Assembly (NCBI RefSeq): GCF_963678635.1
Contig: NC_087064.1
Coordinates: 81,383,526-81,447,525 of the forward strand
Source: Symsagittifera roscoffensis
Taxonomy: Eukaryota > Xenacoelomorpha > Acoela > Convolutidae
Length of the DNA: 64,000 nucleotides
Direction of reading: 5' to 3'
The position numbers were made by a program, and so were the translations under genes. How positions within the stretch are numbered: the first letter of the stretch is position 1; each line of letters opens with the position of its first letter. Positions 47,327-58,238 of this stretch are shown one piece after another. The notes under the pieces are model-generated. The model worked only from the letters and a program-made list of their open reading frames with translations, did not search any database and was not told where the DNA came from.

Positions 47327-48237
47327 ATGCAACTATCCATCCAACCAACTAGCAATTCAACCAGCTTACCATCCATCTAATCATTTCTCATCCATCTCCT
47401 AATCTCAACAGCCATCGATCCGTCAAGTCATTTATTCAACCCAACCAAACATCCATCCATCCATCTATCCTTTAATCCACCCATCTATCCGTTCATCCAT
47501 CCATTATACATCTATCCATCAAGCCATCCATCTATCTAGCCATCCATCTATCATCTATCTAGCCATCCATCTATCATCTATCTAGCCATCCATCTATCAT
47601 CTATCTAGCCATCTATCTATAATCTATCTAGCCATCCATCCATCTAGCCAGCCATCCATCCATCTACCTAGCGATTCAACCATCTAGCCATATAGCCATC
47701 CATAGATCTAGCCATCCATCCATCTAGCCATCCACCTACCTAGCCATTCATCCATCTAGCCATATATGCATCCACCTATCTAGCCATATATCCATCCATC
47801 TATCTAGCCATCCATCTACCTAGCCATTCATCCATCTAGCCATATAACCATCCATCTATCTAGCCATATATCCATTCATCTATCTAGCCATCCATCCATC
47901 CATCTACCTAGCCATTCATCCATCTAGCCATATATGCATCCACCTACCTAGCCATTCATCCATCTAGCCATCCATCCATCCACCTACCTAGCCATTCATC
48001 CATCTACCTAGCCATTCATCCATCTAGCCATATATGCATCCACCTATCTAGCCATATATCCATCCATCTATCTAGCCATCCATCCATCTAGCCATCCATC
48101 TACCTAGCCATTCATCCATCTAGACATATAACCATCCATCTATCTAGCCATATATCCATCCATCTATCTAGCCATCCATCCATCTAGCCATCCATCTACC
48201 TAGCCATTCATCCATCTAGCCGTCAAACCATCCATCC
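47327..48237 (+). repeat. CCATCCATCTATCTAG minisatellite
   Basis: About 0.9 kb of tetranucleotide-derived repeats (CCAT, CTAT, CTAG) with higher-order units of about 16-40 bases, for example CATCCATCTATCTAGC and CATCTACCTAGCCATTCATC. Some longer units recur almost unchanged (around 47750-48060 and 48000-48210), showing secondary amplification. Confidence 0.96.
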
Positions 48238-50493
48238 AGCTCTGCACTGGCTCGCTCAGCTACTTTGACTTATCTTGCGCTGCCCTACCCCTCCTTGTGC
48301 AGCTATGCCTTGCGCTTCCCCGCATTGCCTTGCACTTACCTGCCTTGCGTTCATGAGCTGAAAAATCGAAAGAATTCTTAAGCCATTTGTTAAACGTTGA
48401 GATAGCTTAACCATTGCGAGATATGTGACAGATGCATTTAGATATAAAGCAGATGAGCGTCTTCCAGTCTTGCTTAGAGCATTCTTGAACGGGGATCTTC
48501 TGGACGTTCAAGAAGCCTGGTTCGGAGAAGTTAAACATTTCTTTAATCAAACTGTGTTTTAACCTCATTTCTCGTTCTTTTGTATGAATCTGTCTTTCCG
48601 TGATGACATTTAATGCAAAAAAAAGTTCGCAGCGTTCAAGTCTGGTCCAGTTATTGGAATGGTTCAGTTGGATCTTAACATGGTAGCTTTGAAGTTCTAC
48701 CAAGAAACTTTCTTGTTCAATGATAGTAAAAGTTTATGTACCCAGGGGTTTCCTCTAGATTGTAAAATTGCATTAAAGAAGTATATTTCAAGCACCTTAT
48801 TTTATGAATGTTCATCAATGTTCATGATAATAATTCTATGCGGTTTCTAAGGGACGATTCGAATTCGACAGTTGTCAAAAGAAGTTACGGCATACTTATT
48901 GAACGATACTGTTGAAACCGCATCATGAGCCATAGTGAGAAAACTATGAACTCGGGAAGCTTCAGTTTGCAAACATGCTGGAAAACAGCAAAAGGTAGCT
49001 GTAAACGTAAAGTTAAATAAGCCAATCTGTATATTAGGATGCCTTTCGCCTCTAGGCGAGGATCGATTGAAAATAGGCCAGCAATAGACACCAGAAAAAA
49101 TAATGTTGTACCGCTTGAGTTCACAAAAATGCCACCAAAAGACCCCTTAAGTTGCGACTTATATTGAAAAAAGTGTTCTTCCAAATATGAACTTCGTTCG
49201 TTAGCGTAAAAAACTATAGATGGAGAAAGCCTCGAGGAATTTTTTTGAGAGGTTAAATGACTACTGGTGGCTATTGGCCGTCCTACTTGAATATCATAAC
49301 AGAAATTTCAAACAAAAATTGAAATTCCTTGATGGTTTGCATTCATTTTTGTTATTGGAGAATTTAATTAGCCTTTTATTCGGCCATTGAAATTGAAGTT
49401 AATTTACAGAGTTAGAAGCCAAGTCTCGGAAAAATATTTTGAGCCTGAAGTTTAAAAACTTTGTCTCCCTTTCCCACCTCTCACGCGAGCATCAAATATA
49501 TGGCTCAACGAGTAAGCTTTCGAGTGAAACGAGTTAAGATCAATAAAATTTTTATGGTTTTCCTTAGTTCGCACAGTTGCGGAAAAGAGCATGAACTTTT
49601 CTGAAAAATAAAAAATGAATCTGAAGTCTTTGTTAATTTACACTTAAGCCTAAGCTAATGTACAAAAAAACATAGCTAACATACAAGAACAAAAGAGTCA
49701 ATGAACGCCAGTGAACTGAAAAAACATACGGACTTAATTTTTGAAAAAAAAATAACTTCAAACATAGTTGGCCTTGAAATTTTTTGAATTTCTAGAACAA
49801 TGTATGATTGACACTTTTTTGAGGAACAATATGAAAAATTTTTACTTCGCTAAGAAAATCGAAAATTGAGTTCCACTTGCAAAACTAGAAGTCGATCACG
49901 TGTTTCGGGACCATTACAATTTCGCTTACAGGAGTTTGCCTTCCTTTAAACAAAGAAAATGAACCGAACTTGATAATCAAAAGTTAACACAGAGGCGAAG
50001 CGAAGATTCGCGCCAATAGCGATACAAAAAAAAGAAAAAATTGAAAAAATTCAACAAAGAGGCGAAGCTGAATTTCGCACCACTTGCGATACAAATGTGA
50101 ATGACTATGAAATTCAAACCAAAAAAAAAAAAATTGTTTGTCAATAAAAAACAGCAACAAAAGCCCAGAATATCCGGATCAAAACTGCTTGCACCATTAC
50201 AAACTCTACAAAGAGCTCCAGGAATGCTATTACACAGAATCCAAATTTTCAAAAAGTCGTTTTTGCGGAGCTAAGCAGACAAACTAAGCAGACAGACAAT
50301 AATGTATTTTCTATTTGCAAGACCAACAGGACTCAACTGGAATCAAACTCCCAGGCTATGTGGTCTCAAACACGGGGGTTACAGCAAACTGAAATAAAGC
50401 TGAGCCATTCAGCTTCGGTACTAAGCCGACAAAAATAAACAAACGGACGATAATCCGAGAAAGCAAAAAAACTCCAGTTTGCAAAAAAAGGCG

Positions 50494-50568
50494 CGATCGG
50501 ATTCGAACCGCAAATTTTTGCCGTCTCAGGTAGTTGCTTAATCTCTACGCCAAATAGGCCGGATGGTT
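50494..50568 (-). mobile_element. tRNA-derived SINE head
   Basis: On the minus strand there is TGGCGTAGAGATTAAGC (A-box-like) and, about 40 bases on, GGTTCGAATCC, a perfect B box. The surrounding block (CTAAGCCGACAAAAATAA, AGCAGACAATAATAAGCCGA) is shared with 50947-51080 and 52038-52196. A pol III-type retroposon, not a tRNA gene; no clean cloverleaf closes. Confidence 0.65.
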
Positions 50569-50946
50569 GATTGGACGTGAATTTATAACTACCAAGCGGT
50601 AACAAAGCCGAAATACCAGAGCAGAAACCCTTCATGCCGATAAGAAATTCAAAAAATTCTCAACTTTTAAATCTTTTTTCCCCTTAGAGCACATTAACGC
50701 GCACAAAAACTTTTTCGGACGTACCGACGCACTAAGAGGACACTAAATCGGTATTAATTCAACCAAAAAATATTAAGCCGATAAAAAAGGAAAAAAAAGA
50801 AAAAAAACGAAGTGAAATTTTATTCAATTGAGCTGGTACAATAAGAACCAACGTGAAAAACAAGTTTCGATTTGGCCGGATAATTTAAATTCTAAAAACA
50901 ACTGCAGTGAAAACTTGTTACAACTAAAATAAATGATTCTTATATG

Positions 50947-51080
50947 TGGCAACTAAGCTGACAAAACATAAGCAGAAAAATAATAGGCCGAAACTTTTTG
51001 AACCGGAACATTTTTCTGGTCAGATTCAAACCAATAACCTTTGCCATCCCAGACGTATTCGTTACGACCAGGCTAAGTGT
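50947..51080 (-). mobile_element. tRNA-derived SINE-like copy
   Basis: Plus-strand blocks GCTGACAAAACATAAGCAGA and CAGATTCAAACCAATAACCT correspond in order to 52038-52196. The B box is decayed to GGTTTGAATCT on the minus strand. The same CGTATTCGTTACGACC block is present. Confidence 0.6.
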
Positions 51081-52037
51081 GAAAGAGACACTACAAAATT
51101 TGGCTCTTTTTTCTTTTCCCCCCACCTGCAAAATTTTATATTTGAAGTTACTGTTCACTTTGTTCAATTGTTATGAAAATTGACGGCAGACTTATTAGGC
51201 CATGACAAACATATTTTGTCTTCATAATTGTAAAACCACTCGTTAGACCATAAAATTCATGTTTAAGTGAGGTGGGGGAAAAGGAAAAAGAGCCCAAAAT
51301 TTGAATTCATTATGAATCAAGGTACCACCAGGAGTCTAATGAGTCCTGCGGACAAAGTTGTTTACGGGACAAAAAGTCTAGTACCCGATTGCAATACCCT
51401 TGAGATAGCTTAAATAGGTTGAAAAAAGTAGATGTATCAAAAAGAATAAAGCTAGTTTTGAAACAAAAAGATGTAATACAAAAAAAAATTGAACACGACA
51501 TAAGCATCGGATGATAATGTACCCAGCGGTAACAAAGCCGAAAATACCCAACCAGTGACCCTTTAGGCCGAAAAAAAATCAACAAGACTTCAGACTTCTG
51601 AAAACTTAATAAGTGCTCCTCGCCCTCAAAACACACAAACACTCAAAAAACTTTATATGCTCGCCAAATGAAAATATATTAGCCCACTAATCCGATATAA
51701 TATAGGCCGAAACTAATTAAGACCATAAAAAAAGAAAACAAAAAAGCCGGAAAAAATTGTTATCATGAAAAACTTGAACTACAACTTGAACTATTAAAAT
51801 TTTTGTCGTTTTGTGCAATATAGAGCTGATCATAAAATATGTTTTCATTCAACCGACTCGGAATTAGGTCACTAAGCCGATAAAAAATAGGCCGAAATTA
51901 TTTAAAGTTTTAAAACGAAAAAGAAAACAAAACACAAAAAAGGCAACACACGAAAACTACAAGCAGCAAAGGTAAATCAGAACAACACAATCAACTATAA
52001 TATAAAAAATTACAACAAAAAAAAACAAATCTACAAT

Positions 52038-52196
52038 ATGGCAACTTACCCAACAAAGTATAAGCAGACAATAATAAGCCGACAGTTTTTTTGAAACGGA
52101 ATATTTCCGATTTGAAAAAAACACAGGTCCTGTCAGATTCGAACCCAGGACCTGTGGCGTATTCGTTACCTCTGTACGAATTGTGCCGGAGACGCT
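52038..52196 (-). mobile_element. tRNA-derived SINE-like copy with intact B box
   Basis: Minus strand: GTCTCCGGCACAATTCGTAC, GAGGTAACGAATACG, then GGTCCTGGGTTCGAATCTGA. The B box GGTTCGAATC is well kept. The following block on the plus strand (CAACAAAGTATAAGCAGACA, AATAATAAGCCGACAG) is the shared body. Confidence 0.65.
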
Positions 52197-53497
52197 TACA
52201 CATTTGAATGCATTGTGAACCAAGATACCTGATTCAAGTGAATCTGTTAAACAAGTTTTTAACCCGAAAAAAGTCTTTACTCCGGTTTGATAACGCTTGC
52301 TAGTCGCGAAAAACAAAAATTTCGGGTAAAAATTGCGCAAAATAAATTCGAGCTTAACCTAATTTTGACTTTTTCTTAAAAAAAATAAGGACTTTTCCTA
52401 GTTACAGGGCATTGTTCATTGCCTCCAACGTACGAACACTGAGCTAAGCAACAAAATTCTTATGAATGACCCTTTTTGATAAATTACCCTTAATGTTCCG
52501 GTAGAAAGTCTATGATTTAATTCATCATTTGAAATTTGAAGTAAACCGATAATGTTTGCTCCACTTTCGCGAAGAGCTCAATGAGTCTTCGGCTTGAAAA
52601 AAAGTTGGAAGCGGGCTTCAAGTTATATATCACAAAATGAATCAACATATGAAAGTATTTACGCTCATTTCGACTTCTGCAGGAAAACTGCAGCCTTAAT
52701 GAGAAATAAATCCACTCGTTAATATTGAAAAGGTATTACAGCCAAAGAAAAGTTTGTAGATGTTAATCTAAATTACTGCAATGTTTCTCTGAACAGGTGC
52801 GAACACGTCGAACAACCTCGCTTCTCAATACAGGTCTATGTTCCGCCCTTCTCAAGTGGATGAGTGATTTGTAAATTTATCAAACTCATTCCCAACCTCC
52901 CTCCCCTCCCCCTCAATTTCAATTGAACTTCAACATTACAGAGTCCATCACAGTCGATTAATTTCGCCTTATAATCTGGAATAAATTATGCAAAATTTTT
53001 TAAAAGCAGGCCATTTATCACTCTTATAGTTCAGTTTGAGAAGTAATCATTTATCGTTCAGTTCAGTTAAAAGAAATAACCTTCTTATAATTGAGAAGTA
53101 GCTTCTAGTCAGGATATTTTTTAAGCCAAGATGGCGATACAAAAAAATAGCCAGCAGACAGCTGGAAAAAGAGTCAATGTACACAAGGAAACACCGAAAA
53201 AAAATAGCTAGTTTTCAAAAAACTTTCGAATTTCAAAGTGAAAAAACATCTGGCCTTGAAGTTCATGTTACTATATGATTGACACTTTTTGATAAAATTA
53301 AACTAAGTTGAAAAACTGAATTATTAGGTGAAGTATTTATTCTACTAGAAATCTAAAATCCTTTTTCGGAATTAGCAATCAATCGCGTTTTTTCGGGACC
53401 TTAACACGTTTAATGTTCAATGGAGTTTACCTTACTTGTAAGAAGGGAAATGAAATGAAGATAGAAAAAACTCAAAAGTCAGGCCGCGAAAATCAAT

Positions 53498-54222
53498 TTG
53501 AGTGCAAAAAAAACATCAAGACTTCTTTAAGAGTCTTCACTACGTTCATCGACTCCTAAAATATAAAGACCAATTTTGAAACTACATGTCATCCTAATCA
53601 CTTTTGCCATTATCAATTTTTCTGTTCGATTTGGAGTTTGCCTTCTTTTTAAGAAAACAAATGAAAAAAATGCTATTTGAGTGTTCAATTTTTGCCCGAC
53701 TTCCTTTAAAAAGGGCAAAAAAATGGGTGCTAAAATGGAGCTAGGAAACTTCAAAGTTTGTTTTGCACTTCTTTATTATTAGATGTTTAAAATTGAGCGC
53801 GCGCATTTTTCGATTAACATGTTTGATTTCCAATTCAATTAAGGCCTCCAATGAAAGTTCCCCAAAACTTTCGGAAACTTGGGAAATTGAAATAAATGAT
53901 CGAATTTAAAAACTTTTCCTAATTATTTTTTTGTTCTAATTTTTCGGCTGCGCTCTTTGCTTTCTTTCCGAAACTCATTAAAAAATGTCTAATTGAAATG
54001 AATTTTGATTAATTAAACTGAGATAAAAAAAAAGTGTCAGCTTGAAAAACTGAACAGAGAGTTACATTTTTTACATGCAACTGCAGTATGAACATTTTCT
54101 CAGCAATTTCAATTTCTGATTTCACGAGGGGTGGAAAAGTGCAAAATTGGTCTTTATATTTTAGGAGTCGATGAACGTAGTGAAGACTCTTAAAGAAGTC
54201 TTGATGTTTTTTTGCACTCAAA
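53498..54222. repeat. 80-bp near-perfect inverted repeat pair
   Basis: 53498-53577 and 54142-54222 are inverted copies that appear nearly identical over about 78 bases (CATCAAGACTTCTTTAAGAG, TTCACTACGTTCATCGACTC), separated by about 565 bases. The same TTCACTACGTTCAT block, less well conserved, ends several dispersed repeats in the window. Confidence 0.88.
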
Positions 54223-56355
54223 ATGGAAGAGTGCCATTTCTTCTTAAACAGTCAATCGTTTCCGACAGTGAAACATGAAACTCTGAACATAATTTTGCCT
54301 TTAGTTTAGCTGAAAATCTGCCATTGTGCAACAAGAAACCATCCGAAAGATTTGATCACGTACCAATCAAAAAATCATTGACAACAGTAGACTAATTTCC
54401 AGTTTCATCTTAAGACTCTAAGAATTTGAATAGATGCTTATAATTAAGATGTGTAAATTGATTTACAATTTATGTAACGGCCTAAAATGACTATACAGCT
54501 AGTTCTAAATTTGTCCTTTTAACATTAATTGACTTTTTGACAAAAATCCGAGAGAAAATCTGGGTAGTCGAGAAAAAATTGTGGCAAACGAACAGTCAAC
54601 AGTTATTATCGCCAACAGCAGAAAAACACGGCAAACAGTCAACTGTTGATGAACTGAAATAAAACGCAAAAGGACTATTTTTCCCCCCACGTTTAAGTTT
54701 AGCGTTTCGAATACCCCGCGTTTTTAACTAATAGACCAGTCAGCGTAGATCGAGAAATATAGGACCAACAGCCGGAAAAAATTGAAGCTTAAGGAGGGTA
54801 TATAAGAAAGTAACCTCCATGGAAACTGAACAAAAACTGATTCAGAAGTTGATACCAATTTAACATAAACATGGTTGTTTGCATGCATCACAGAAAACTC
54901 TGACAGCGCAAAACACAAGCATAGCCAAATGACAGTCGCAAAAGAGTTATGAACGCAAAAAAAACAGAATAAACTGACTTTTTTTTGAAAAAACTTCGAA
55001 TTTTGAAAAGTATATGCCCTTAGAGCACTTTCAATTTTACGAACAATTTATGATGGATGCTTTTTATTTGGTAAAAATAACTCAAGGTGAGAAAACCAGA
55101 TCAATAGGTAAGGTCTTTATTTCGCTGAGAAATCTGATAATTAGTTTCCATTTTTGAAATTAGAAGTCGATCAGGTTTTCTTCGTTACCTTTAGATTTTC
55201 GCTGTTCGATAGATAATTGAGTTTGCCCTCCTTTTAACAAAGGAAAGGAGAAAATATCAAAGGAAAGAAACACAGTGGCAAAGCGGAGCTTCGCAACACT
55301 TGCGATGTAGAAAAAAAAGCACAATGCGCCACAAAATAGTGAATGAAAAAAAAGACAGAAGTAAAAAAAATTCTGAAAAATTATTTTGAAAAAAAAAAAT
55401 TACAAAAGTTGAAAAATTACAGCTAAAAAACATCATATTTGTATCAGAAGCAGTTCATAAACAGCCTTTAAAAATAGAAATCATTTACCTGGCGGCAACA
55501 AAGGCGACAAGCTTTGGGTCGAAACCTGTTGAGCCGAAAAAAAAACTGTTGTATTAAAAAATTTCACTAAATTTAAGTTCTTACGATCCATCCAAACTGA
55601 AACACAAAAACCCAAACGTATGAATGTTGCCCTTTAAGTTACGCAAAATAAGTTGATTAAGTCGATATGACATAAACTGAAACTTTTGAAAAACTAAAAA
55701 ACTAAAAAAAAAAAACTTAAAAACAAAAAAACTAAAAGAAAAAACTAAAAAACAAACATGGTAAATTTACAAATTTGTTAAGTTTCAGTTATAGCAAAAA
55801 CTATTTAAATTGGAACAAAACTCATGTTTTAAAAAAACCACTAAAAATCCCACCAGATAAAAAACGGAAATCGAATCGACAGAAATTAGGACGAAAACCA
55901 GGATTCCGAAAAAAAAACTGAGAAAGAAAAAGAGAAGGGTAAAGAAATAAAAAGTCAAACCTCAAAACAATCAAAATTGAGAGTCAACAAATTCCTGAAA
56001 AATAAATCACCAAGGCCTATTTAAGAGTACTCACTACATTCATTACTCTTAAAAAACATGTGACACTTATACAACACGACTGCAATTCTATTTTATAGAA
56101 AAAGTTCTAAGTGCTATAAACAAATTCAAGAAAACCAAAAAAAACTACTTATTTTTAAGGTCATTCATGTTTTTTCCGCACCATTCCCCTTTTTGTTATA
56201 GGAGAGAGTATTTTGTCTTCTTTATTGAAAATAAAATTAAATAAAGCCCAAAGAAGTCAAAACTCAAATCAAAATTGAAAGTGAACCCTTTTTAAGACTT
56301 TTTTCTGATAAAAGGCAGGAAAAAATTGAACGTTCCATTAACAAACTTTAATCAG

Positions 56356-56444
56356 TTTTTATCGAATCTGTTGCTGACTTCACAAGTGTTGAATCAGGAT
56401 TTTTTATCGAATCTGTTGCTGACTTCATAAGTGTTGAGTCAGAA
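56356..56444 (+). repeat. 45-bp direct repeat, two copies
   Basis: Units at 56356 and 56401 start TTTTTATCGAATCTGTTGCT and differ at few bases. They lie just downstream (gene sense) of exon 7's donor. Confidence 0.9.
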
Positions 56445-56483
56445 TTTACGGAGCAAATTAGGACTTCCATTGGGACTACTCAC

Positions 56484-56578
56484 ATGTAGCTCTTTGAACT
56501 TGTTCTCATACCACTGAAACAGGATGAATCTGTCCACTTGTTGTGTGCACATGAAGTAGGTATCGTTAAAGGTCTTCG
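56484..56578 (-). CDS. MAP4K3/5: MAP4K3/5-like kinase, CNH exon 7
   Basis: Minus-strand exon of 95 bases (2 nt + 31 codons), with acceptor CAATTTCAG before 56578 and donor GTGAGT below 56484. The peptide FMCTQQVDRFILFQWYENKF matches the family's block of the type [22 protein letters not shown]. The aromatic QWYE core is a good CNH marker. The split codon with exon 6 gives threonine. It is followed by the 12.8-kb intron. Confidence 0.92.
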
Positions 56579-57013
56579 CTGAAATTGCAAACCAAATGTA
56601 ATCAATTTGAAGTTGAGTTTTGAATTCAGTTAACTGATGATTGAATACAGAAGACTTGGATCTAAATAATAAAACATCGTCAACAGAGCAGCAAATTGAG
56701 CTTAACGGCTCCTGTTGACGTTCCCATGGAAACTTTGCACAAAAAGAAAGAGACTGAAATAGCAAAGTGGCGAGCGACGATAACTTAATCATTTTCTCGA
56801 CCTGTTTATTCGGAATTAGCCGAAACGCATTACGGATATGAGTAAAAGGGCTAATCTTTGAATACTATTCTACAGCATCTACTCTTTCTAGACTGACCGA
56901 TAATTTTCAAGGTCAAAAAGTAACAATGGTAACAATTGGCTGTGCAAGTTGCATAGAATGTTCAGGCTATGGTCAGTAGAGCAAAAACTATGTAGTAAGA
57001 GTGTAGTACATAC
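56579..57013. other. Short MAP4K-like intron, nothing else
   Basis: 435 bases between exons 6 and 7. No repeats of the families seen elsewhere. The long minus-strand open frame at 56439-56792 simply runs from exon 7 back into this intron. Confidence 0.7.
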
Positions 57014-57203
57014 TGAGGCAGCATTTAAGGCAGCCTCTGGTAGCATGTATCTTCTGAGTCTTGGCCAGTCCTATGCGCGATGCAATCATACTGGACACTC
57101 CTCGCATCAGGGTCCTGTTGGTGGTATAGAGGGCGGCCAAGTCGTGTTGACACACATAGGTCTTCCTCGTGCCCGAAATGGAGATGAGCTGGTTCTCATG
57201 CAC
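57014..57203 (-). CDS. MAP4K3/5: MAP4K3/5-like kinase, CNH exon 6
   Basis: Minus-strand exon of 190 bases (63 codons + 1 nt), with acceptor TTGTTTCAG before 57203 and donor GTATGT below 57014. The peptide reads QLISISGTRKTYVCQHDLAA, then an insert-like stretch, then KTQKIHATRGCLKCC. Both ends match MAP4K3/5: LLSVSGKxxQLYSHxLxxL at the start and SxKIPxTxxCxKCCVV at the end. These are the strongest identifying features of the gene. The middle (about 20 residues) is unlike what I know from vertebrates. Confidence 0.94.
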
Positions 57204-57581
57204 CTGAAACAAGTGTTTTGCAGATTAATTAAGAGCCATTCAAGGGAAAAGAACTCAACAATCAAGTTGGATTTTGATCATGTTCACTTTTTAGAACATG
57301 ACAAATGAGGCGATTTTGAAAAAGTGTAGAAAATGCTGCTATTGGTGAATTTAACTACTTAGAGAATTTAACTGAAAAATTCGCGTTTATCGTCGCACGC
57401 TCTTCGTTCAAAAAAACTTTCACCAAAGCGCTTTTAGACAAATTTAAGGATCTGCCTCAAATGGATGGCCTTTGAAGGGCGAGGGTGTCGAATCCACCAC
57501 AAGGCTCATTCGTTATGACGTCTTTCTTAAACGATAAAAAAGTCCATATATACTATTAGAGATAGGTAAAAATGAACTAAC
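57204..57581. other. Short MAP4K-like intron
   Basis: 378 bases between exons 5 and 6. A fragment at 57430-57530 (GGATCTGCCTCAAATGGATG, GTCGAATCCACC) resembles the end of the CAGGGGCGG-type repeat family. Confidence 0.6.
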
Positions 57582-57697
57582 TTGCATCCAAGTGGTACGT
57601 GACGAGTAGATTTGCCTGAGTTCTGGCTCCGCAATGTAGACTTGTTCCACATCCAGACTGTAGACCCCATTGTCAGAAGCAATCAAAATGTACTCAG
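57582..57697 (-). CDS. MAP4K3/5: MAP4K3/5-like kinase, CNH exon 5
   Basis: Minus-strand exon of 116 bases (2 nt + 38 codons), with acceptor GCGTGTTTAG before 57697 and donor GTTAGT below 57582. The peptide EYILIASDNGVYSLDVEQ, later SSRTTWMQ, matches the YLLFGAEEGIYTLNLNEL ... RRCTWLYV pattern at the start of MAP4K CNH domains. Together with exon 6 it gives TTWMQVHENQLISISG, against CTWLYVxNNxLLSISG in the family. Confidence 0.93.
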
Positions 57698-58153
57698 CTA
57701 AACACGCAAAAATTGATATCTTAACATATCCGAGAAAGATATATCAACTAGCATACGGTATATTGCCGGCATTACCAGTAGCGAAAGCTTATATTCGTCA
57801 CGAGTGATAAAGTGTTCGCTTCAATGAATGTCAGCTTCATTTTTCGGCTATCGAAACATTCGGCTCGGCGTGAGTAACGCAAAACCGTATGTTTAATGAA
57901 AGATAGTCTATTAAAATTACAATAATTGTATTTAACTGAAACAAATAGTCACTATGTACCTAGGTGCTCTTAATGGTCAAAACGTATAGTTCACAAAAAT
58001 GTCGCAATCACCTTCACACCCGTCTGCATCCTCAAACAACTATGAGCAATTTCAACTGCTTTATTCTTTGTTGCTACCAGACTGCCAATCGGTTGATCAA
58101 CATGATTCTTGTTGCATTTTTTGTCGAAACAAACGTACCATTAATTCACTTAC
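57698..58153. other. Short MAP4K-like intron
   Basis: 456 bases, no repeat or exon recognised. The plus-strand frames at 57964-58271 span exon 4 on the wrong strand. Confidence 0.6.
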
Positions 58154-58238
58154 ATTTGGTCTCTGGGTTCACCCATGTGACTGCACAGTAACTGGAGAAG
58201 GACACACTATCGAACACTTTGGAGAACATAGCACCCAT
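58154..58238 (-). CDS. MAP4K3/5: MAP4K3/5-like kinase, first CNH exon (exon 4)
   Basis: Minus-strand exon of 85 bases (28 codons + 1 nt), with acceptor ATGTTGTGTAG before 58238 and donor GTAAGT below 58154. The peptide GAMFSKVFDSVSFSSYCAVT then WVNPETK matches the beginning of the MAP4K3/5 CNH domain (GACFSKVFNGCPLxIHCAxSWxNPxTR). The split codon gives serine, so the junction reads NPETKSEYILIASDNG. It follows the linker exon 60933-61210 in phase 0, although another small exon in the 2.7-kb intron cannot be excluded. Confidence 0.92.

Larger units (their letters stand above)
46031..49482. mobile_element. Large foldback element with internal minisatellite
   Basis: The left arm (about 46031-47260) and right arm (about 48250-49482) are inverted, imperfect copies. 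Matching landmarks: GGGAAAGGGA and AATTTCAGGCTCAAA at the outer ends; TTCAATTTCAAATGGCC; ATGGCTCATGATGCGGTTTC; AACGCTGCG; ATCTAAATGCATGTCACG; GATTTTTCAGCTCATGAA. Just inside, both arms carry a run of GCAAGGCA-like units, and the centre is the minisatellite at 47327-48237. No transposase is recognisable. The layered layout resembles foldback (FB) transposons. It sits in the 12.8-kb intron of the kinase gene. Confidence 0.8.
49483..56483. other. Long MAP4K-like intron, second part: dispersed repeats
   Basis: No exon seen. Contents: SINE tails at about 49985 and 50050; tRNA-like SINE heads (annotated below); members of the ACTACGTTCAT dispersed family at about 49670-49980, 53145-53577, 54920-55260 and 56000-56290; an 80-bp inverted pair at 53498/54222; a 45-bp direct repeat at 56356-56444. 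Open frames at 50366-50635, 51310-51642, 51957-52340 and others are repeat-borne and share sequence with each other. Confidence 0.6.

Noticed and set aside
47327-48237. Regular short repeats that might suggest a CRISPR array
   Set aside because: There are no unique spacers of constant size and no cas genes; the repeat is a eukaryotic minisatellite built from tetranucleotides.
50494-52196. Possible tRNA genes (B boxes GGTTCGAATCC)
   Set aside because: The A-box distance and arms do not close a cloverleaf, and the same blocks recur with shared flanks, which indicates SINEs.
56949-57308. 119-residue plus-strand frame and 57999-58271 plus-strand frame
   Set aside because: Antisense shadows of the CNH exons, whose minus-strand reading matches the MAP4K family and has correct splice sites.
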